DNA of 64,000 nt, from contig GG745370.1 in NCBI GenBank assembly GCA_000151295.1, positions 150,733 through 214,732 of the forward strand. The letters are read 5' to 3'. Under the pieces are notes generated by a model. It saw only the letters and a program-made list of their open reading frames with translations. It was not told the DNA's origin and made no database searches. How positions within the stretch are numbered: the stretch's first letter is position 1; the number at the start of each line of letters is the position of its first letter. Position numbers and translations under genes: made by a program. The stretch is from Allomyces macrogynus ATCC 38327. Its lineage: Eukaryota > Blastocladiomycota > Blastocladiomycetes > Blastocladiales > Blastocladiaceae. Below, in pieces: positions 58,375 through 64,000 of the stretch.

Positions 58375-59262
58375 ATGAACGAAGTATTGATGTTTTGGCG
58401 ACAGATCGAGCTTGAGAGATGCAATGTCTGCTCTGACTGTCTCAATTTCTGATTTGCGATTACTAGTAAGACTGGCGCCATTGCCGCCCAATCGGATGAT
58501 GATACATACTCTGCGCTCACCAGCAAGCGCCAACACCATATTTTGGTTGGGCTGACGTTGCCGAGAGAATCCCAGTGCGCGCCCACATATGATCCAGGTG
58601 CAATGCATGATTACACGGCTGTTCTGTTGACCGAAGCGGACAAAATCATCTGCACTCGGCAGCGACCTCAACGGTCGCTGCAGAGGCCGCGGCAGCTTGG
58701 GATTCCAGCACTAAATCACGGTGAGCGACCACGACTGCGTGCATTCTGATAGAATCGCGCAGCAAAGCCGTTTTGCCGGCTCGTCTCCCGTGCGTCGAGC
58801 AAGCATGGTCGTAGTCGAAGATTTCTGACAGCAGGCACAGCGGTCACCTGAACAATCTCGACTCGGCGCGAACATTTTCTGCTTCAAGCTTTTTCATCAA
58901 CAACAGATGTGTTCGGGCAACACGGCCGCAGATTCTCGAAACCGGACAGTGCCCAAGTACGGCGAGTTGGGAGCCGATGTGGCCACGCATTTCTTGTCGC
59001 GCGCGATTTGCCGACGCGCGATTCTGCATTCGACTGGACTACCGGCACGCTGGACGGCTCCGTACAGGCCTTCCTCTCGCTTGGTCGTTCCGCTCTCCAA
59101 TACCATTGCAAGCCATTGACGAGACCATTCTTGTCAACTCGCTCGCTGCACTTGCCAAGACTCCGCCCATTCGACCGTCTCTGCCAAGCGGCTGTGCTCG
59201 CCCTGGTCTGCGCTCACGGCCGCTGCTTGTTCGCGGAACCTACGAATACGAGGGCTTCACGG
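58375..59262. other. upstream region of receptor 3
   Basis: About 890 bp with no clear gene; open frames crossing it are not protein-like. Confidence 0.45.
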
Positions 59263-62200
59263 ATGCAGCGTGCCAGGATGCACCGATATGGAACGAGCGC
59301 AGCTGCCCTTGTCGTATTCCTTTTGTCCTTGACTTTCCTCACCAACGCCGTGGTGCGCGCGCAGGGCGTCCGGCGAGGGACTCCGCGATGTCTCCAGCCG
59401 CTGACGGTTGCACCGCTGGGCTGGGTCGGGACCGCAACGGGCGCAGACACGATCCAGCAGGCGCCCGCCGATATTGTGCTTGAGGCCGATGCGTGGACCA
59501 GGTGCGGAATCGACGTGGGGTCGGGCTGGATCGGCATCAAGTACAACTAAACGTCCTCTATCTTATTGTTATGATTGAATAGCGCCAACTTGAGGCACGT
59601 CCAGTTTGCTCCGGACGAAACGCAAATGATGGGCAACTCACTCTGCGCCCCGCCCACAATAGCACCTACATTGCCGCAACGCTATTGCAGGACGTGATGG
59701 GCGTTAAGGTGACTGTACTCGAGTTTGGCGGGTCAAGCGGCACGTACCTGCGCGTCGCATCGGGCCAGGTGCATGCGAATCTCGAGGTCTGGCCCAACTC
59801 GAAGACTGCGCTCTACCAGCAGTTCATCGTGCAGCAGGGCGCTGTCGAGGACTCGGGCATGATTGGCTACGCGGCCAAGATCTCGTGGTACATCAACACG
59901 GCGATTGCCAATGCCTACCCGACGCTGATTTTCGACTCGTGGCGGTCCTACACGATGAACTCGGTCCTGCAATACTTGCCGGCGTTCGGGACGACGACGC
60001 CCGCGCGTAAAGCTGACGGGTCGTGGCTGTGCGATTCGGCGACGTACTCGTACTGCTCGAACGGAATTTTTGTGCCGCCGCAGTGCCAGGCCAACCCGTC
60101 GAGCTGCCGAGAGTTTTGGGTTCGTCGTCTGGCGGCACTCCACCACCCCTGAACTGCTTCGTGGCATGAACACCTCGTCTCTCTCTCTCCACGATTTCGG
60201 CTGCGTTTCGAAATGGACTGACGGGTTTCGCACGGACTGTACAGCACATGGAACCGAGCTACAGTAAGGGCGAGAACGAGCAGCGCATCGTGACGCTCGG
60301 CCTGAATCTCGTCGTAGTCTACCTTGGCGCCGATTTCACCAGCGCCGTCACACGTTGCGCCAACCAGAACAGCTACGCGTGCATCTTCTACTACTGGAAG
60401 CCCGAGATCCTCCCGTCGACCCTCTCACTCTCGGTCGTGTCGCTGCCCGAGTACAACTCGACGTGCTACTCGCAGTTCAGCGCGACGCGCGTCGGCACCG
60501 CGTCCAACAGCCTTGCCTGCAATTGGGCCACGGATTTGATCATGAAAATCTCGTCGGCGGGCTTGCAGACCTCGGCGCCGTATGTCTCGTCGTTCTTCAA
60601 GCAGTTTAGCCTCAAGGATCATGATATCAACTTCTTACTCAACGACTACGCGACGACGGGCGTCACGGAAACGACAGCGTGCAAGTGGATCACGTCGAAC
60701 CGCAACTTGTGGAACGCGTGGATTCCAGCGCCACCGGCAAACTACAGTGCGTTGGTTTTGGCATGGCCTTGATCCGGCTCCATGCCGCATCGTACTGATG
60801 CCTTCGTTCCTTGCATAGTCCTGTCGCTCGACGCAATGACATCGAGCGAGGCGCTTCCGATTCTCGTCGCGGTCCTTTGCGCGCTTGTCCTTTCCGCCAC
60901 GCTCCCGACGTTCTATCTGCTGTACCGCTACTCTGGCGTCGCTGCGGTCAAGGCGCAGTCGCCGAGGTTCATGCAGCTTATTGCTCTCGGCGTGCTCATT
61001 GTCGACTTGTCTATGGTGCTCGAAATTGTGTCGCCTAAGGTCACGGGCGTGTGCGCCGCGCGAATTTGGCTTCTCGCGCTCGGCTCATGCACTGTTCTTG
61101 GCAGTCTCATTGTCAAGACTGCGCGTATCTTTTTGATATTCGGGTGCGGGTTCAACATTGACAGCGACGCTCCGTGATCGTCCGCTCATAACTCGCTCCT
61201 CGTGTAGGAACCGCCGCCGCATGCAGTTCAACTTGAAGGATGCGCGGCTCCTCGGCGGCGTGCTGGCCATGGTTGCGCTCGATGTGGTCCTGCTGGGGGC
61301 ATGGACAGGTGCTGCCACACCATCGGCCGTCGTCTCGACCGTGTCAACCACCACCTACACATATTTGTGCAGCACACGGACTGATGCCGGCGGGACCGCG
61401 ATCACGGGGATTCTCGCCATCTTTCACGCATCGCAGTTGCTCGTTGCGTGCTGGCTCTCGTTCAAGATTCGCAACGTCGGCACGACCTACAACGAGTCCA
61501 AGTACATTGCTCTTGCCGCCTACAACATTCTTCTCGCGTGCATTGTTGTGGTTCCTGTCGCGGTCCTGCCTATTAACTTTCGCGCGCAGTTTGTGATCAA
61601 GTGCGTGTGCATCTTACTCGCGGTCGGCGGCGTGCTCGGGCTCCTCGTTTGGCGGCCGATTTTGGAAGTGGTTCTGGCCGGGTCGGCCAAACCCGAGACG
61701 CTTTACACGCTGGAGCCGCAGCCGAAGGGCAAGCCCGACCGCGGCATGAGCGTTCGCAACGCGTTGGCCAAGAGCGACAAGGGCGACGAGGGGATGCTGT
61801 GTGGATTGGTGCGGTTCTTTTCTCTCCCCTTACTATCAGCAACGTGCTGCTGAGTGCTTGCCCTCCATTCAGGATGCGCGTGTCGGCCCGCGATACGCGA
61901 TCAAGCAAATGGGCGGGCTGTTTCGGCAATGGGTCGAGGTCGATGTGGTCCTGCTGCACCACCCACTCCCCGCGCTCTTGATTACGCCGTGCAATTCGGT
62001 ACGAATTGCTCGTCCTGGTCGTTTTCTGTCTACACCGCCTTCACACACTGACGGCCTCTTTCGCTTAGCCCAAGGGCGGCCAAGCTTACATGTTCAAGGT
62101 CTACGCGTTCCCCGCCGACGGCGCGACAGATTGCTTTGTCTTGCGCGTCGGCGGATCGAGCTACCTCGTGCAGGCGAAGGATGCGGCCGATGCCGACCGG

Positions 62201-62371
62201 TGGATCCACGATATCGAGACCACGTTCAAGGCCGTGAACGCGAGCACGGTCGGTTCCGCGTCGCATGGGTCGACGGGTGGCAGTGGAGCACTGTCGACTA
62301 TCAGCGCTCCAAATGAATCGGCCGGGAGCCGGCGGCCACCGGGACCACAGCGGTCGGGGATGGTGGGCTAG
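59263..62371 (+). CDS. class C GPCR with OpuAC (glycine betaine-binding-like) ectodomain and PH domain (receptor 3)
   Basis: Signal peptide after ATG 59263 or 59278 (LVVFLLSLTFLTNAVVRAQG). The ectodomain is of the glycine betaine/proline ABC-transporter binding type (OpuAC): STYIAATLLQDVMGVKVTVL, ASGQVHANLEVWP with the family's EVW motif, and later CIFYYWKPEILPSTLSL with VVSLPEYNSTCY. Seven helices follow (LPILVAVLCALVLSA to GGVLGLLVWRPILEVV, with AQSPRFMQLIALGVLIVDLS typical of class C). The cytoplasmic PH-like domain runs YAIKQMGGLFRQWVEVDVVL to ADRWIHDIE. Exons: to about 59533, 59583-60119, 60245-60746, 60819-61143, 61208-61808, 61873-61998 and 62069-62371. The first intron's phase does not fit as read; the later ones do. 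The ligand could be a betaine or other quaternary amine, by family analogy only. Confidence 0.82.
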
Positions 62372-62469
62372 GCTTGGCTTGGTGACTGGGTGGACAATGG
62401 GCGGTAGAATTCGAAGATGCGGCTGGAGGGAATGAAATCGGGATGCTAACTTGAATCCTCGAAATTGAG

Positions 62470-63309
62470 ATGCTGTGGGTGCAAGTCTGCCCTGGGTTCT
62501 GTTCGTTGCCACCAAATCTCCTTGCCAATCTGAAGCACGTCAAGCGCCTTTTTTGTGAGCGTTTCGTCCACGCAGCCCTGCTTGGACCCAAGCCGAACCT
62601 TCCTGCTCCGCTCTCGACCCTCCTTGCCAGTCTCTCGTCCGTCTCCCGACGCTTCACACTAGCTCACGAGCTGAGTGTCCAGGATCCTCCTGGCGTTGGT
62701 CGCATGATTCAGCGCAGTCGTCTCAACGTCGGCCGCGGCGTGGATACGGCCTGTCGAAGGCGAATTTCCAGTAACGTACCTTCACCGACACCTGCAGTTG
62801 ATTGGTACCTTGGACGATCCCGTCTCGTCGCTGACATCTGACTTTGGTCGCTTGGTGCACCTCATGTCGTTGGTTGTGCAAAATGATGGCCGAATTGAAA
62901 ATACCAATTCGGGCAAGTGGCTGTCTTTGACGCGCATCCACTTTGAGCTCGAGCAGCTTGCAGCACTCTCTCACCTGGTCGAGCTGGACGCGTTAATTCT
63001 TGGTGCTCCTGTCAGAGTCGTTGATTGAGCCATTCTGGTTATGATATGCAGGTGGAACAAGAGGAAGTGCTGAGTGGATGTTGGCTGCGTGGTCGGCAGA
63101 GTCTCTGCACCACCTCAAGCGTGACGTTTGTTTGCTTTGTTGGCTGGCCATGTCGGGCCGCTCTTGTCATGATGGTTTCAACAAGGACAGTTTTCACCCC
63201 TCCTGGCTGCTTCTTTTTTTACGACATTCGTTATTTGATGGTGGCTGGAGAACAGCTTCGTGATGTTCTCAGCGCGCTGGAAAGGCAATCCAAACCTGGC
63301 CAAAAGTGA
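62470..63309 (+). pseudogene. broken copy of the F-box-like family
   Basis: HLQLIGTLDDPVSSLTSDF and LVHLMSLVVQNDGRIEN lead to WLSLTRIHFELEQLAALSHL and VELDALILG, matching HLQLTCRFDDHASLVKFDL, LLHLVSLTVRVPKG, WMSLTHDQVQQLAILPHL and VDALVLG of the 57-kb copy. A stop follows at 63026-63028, and the remaining match (FFFYDIRYLMVAGEQLRDVL) is in another frame. The N-terminal piece before 62700 also needs a frame change. Dead copy on the same strand as receptor 3 and just after it. Confidence 0.6.
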
Positions 63310-63596
63310 TGAGTGCGAGGACATTGGACTTATCGCGAAGCCCATTTGGATTCTGGATTGGTTCAAGCATGCAGTGTATAGTCCAAGGATAAGGACCTAG
63401 CTTCCGTTCGTCTGAAGCAAAGTGCTCTTTTGATGACGACCCGACAATCGGACCATGACCTCACGATCAATCACGATATTTCCATTATTTTGAGCGAGCC
63501 GTTCGTGCATTTTGCCAACCTCTTTCGCGAAAATGTATCTCACTGCTCTCGGCCGAATGTGTCGAGTTTCTCTTGTCCCACTGGCCCCACGAAGAT
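63310..63596. other. intergenic, 3' flanks of convergent elements
   Basis: No gene recognised. Confidence 0.4.
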
Positions 63597-64000
63597 TTAT
63601 AACCCGCCGCGCTCCTCCAGAAACTTGAGCTCACGCATCAACGCCACGGCGACTGCAGCGACCGCATCAAACCCAGCGGCAACCTCAAGCCGGCACACTG
63701 GACCTGTAGGACCCAGCGTGGGACGCTGTGGGCTAGTTTCGACGAGCTGGCGCGCCACGAGTGGGCCGCCCTTTGCATCCAGGAACACGAGCAAAATGTC
63801 GCCCGACCACTCCATGTCCACGAAAATGCCGTGGTGGTGATCATTCGTCGTGGTACCGTCCTTGCTGGTCCCCACAAAACTCCTCAACGTGTAGCTTGGC
63901 ACGTCGAGGGTGAGGCGGCACTGGGTCTCAGTGGCAGTCACACAGAACTTGCGGAAATATTGCCGTGTGAGGAGAGCCGGCCTCGTCTTGATAGTGGCAA
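63597..64000 (-). CDS. partial protein, possible LURP-one/tubby-C-like fold (cut by window edge)
   Basis: The open minus-strand frame from the window edge to the stop at 63597 gives at least 134 codons with no break. The protein includes LTRQYFRKFCVTATETQCRL, GDILLVFLDAKGGPLVARQL, and ends CRLEVAAGFDAVAAVAVAL with MRELKFLEERG. The final pattern, a strand then GFDxxxxxxxxxALxxE, resembles the C-terminal helix of LURP-one-related/tubby-like proteins, where PGVDxALVVALVV-type sequences sit. The N-terminus lies outside the window. The family call is weak; the coding call is firmer. Confidence 0.45.
   Translation of the reverse strand, partial: ATIKTRPALLTRQYFRKFCVTATETQCRLTLDVPSYTLRSFVGTSKDGTTTNDHHHGIFVDMEWSGDILLVFLDAKGGPLVARQLVETSPQRPTLGPTGPVCRLEVAAGFDAVAAVAVALMRELKFLEERGGL

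Overview
This is a GC-rich eukaryotic window with many short introns (about 55-100 bp), so almost every gene had to be read by joining reading frames across GT-AG junctions. The gene content points to an early-diverging, flagellated fungus, most likely of the Blastocladiomycota type (Allomyces/Catenaria-like). The reasons are class C G-protein-coupled receptors, an LRRCC1-like centrosomal protein, a kinesin-5, BLOC1S1, DHX29 and a CHORD-CS protein, all with short introns in GC-rich DNA. The lineage is inferred from this mix, not from a database match.

Layout. 1-1.9 kb: AT-richer sequence with decayed tRNA-like arms. 1.9-5.4 kb (-): kinesin-5. 7.7-10.9 kb (+): a GTPase-like protein with a large Ser/Arg and alternating Val/Asp repeat region. 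10.9-14 kb: non-coding with a degenerate repeat. 14.0-14.6 kb (-): a small Met/Pro/Gly-rich protein. 15.4-16.7 kb (+): CHORD-CS protein. 16.9-18.3 kb: remnants. 19.0-22.4 kb (+) and 33.5-36.9 kb (-): two almost identical LRR/coiled-coil genes forming an inverted repeat of 3,344 bp arms. Between these arms lie a decayed gene, BLOC1S1 (-), the GTPase GPN2 (+) and a long gene that joins an SF3B3-like N-terminus to a RhoGEF. 38.0-50.9 kb, all on (-): a three-DOMON cytochrome b561 protein and two class C receptors. 51.8-56.4 kb (+): DHX29. 59.3-62.4 kb (+): a third class C receptor with a different ectodomain. The right edge cuts a (-) strand gene.

How the genes relate. The three receptors share one plan: a secreted periplasmic-binding-protein-like ectodomain, a class C seven-helix domain and a cytoplasmic PH-like domain. 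Two have ANF/GABA-B-type ectodomains. The third has a glycine-betaine-transporter (OpuAC)-type ectodomain. With the surface DOMON-b561 redox protein beside them, 38-62 kb looks like a cluster of cell-surface sensing genes. The gaps between genes repeatedly hold broken copies of one F-box-like/repeat family, so most of the apparently empty DNA is a graveyard of that family.

Several genes (the GTPase, receptor 2 and probably the start of the SF3B3-RhoGEF gene) need single-base frame corrections, nearly always one extra base. This could be assembly error or real decay and must be kept in mind when using the coordinates.
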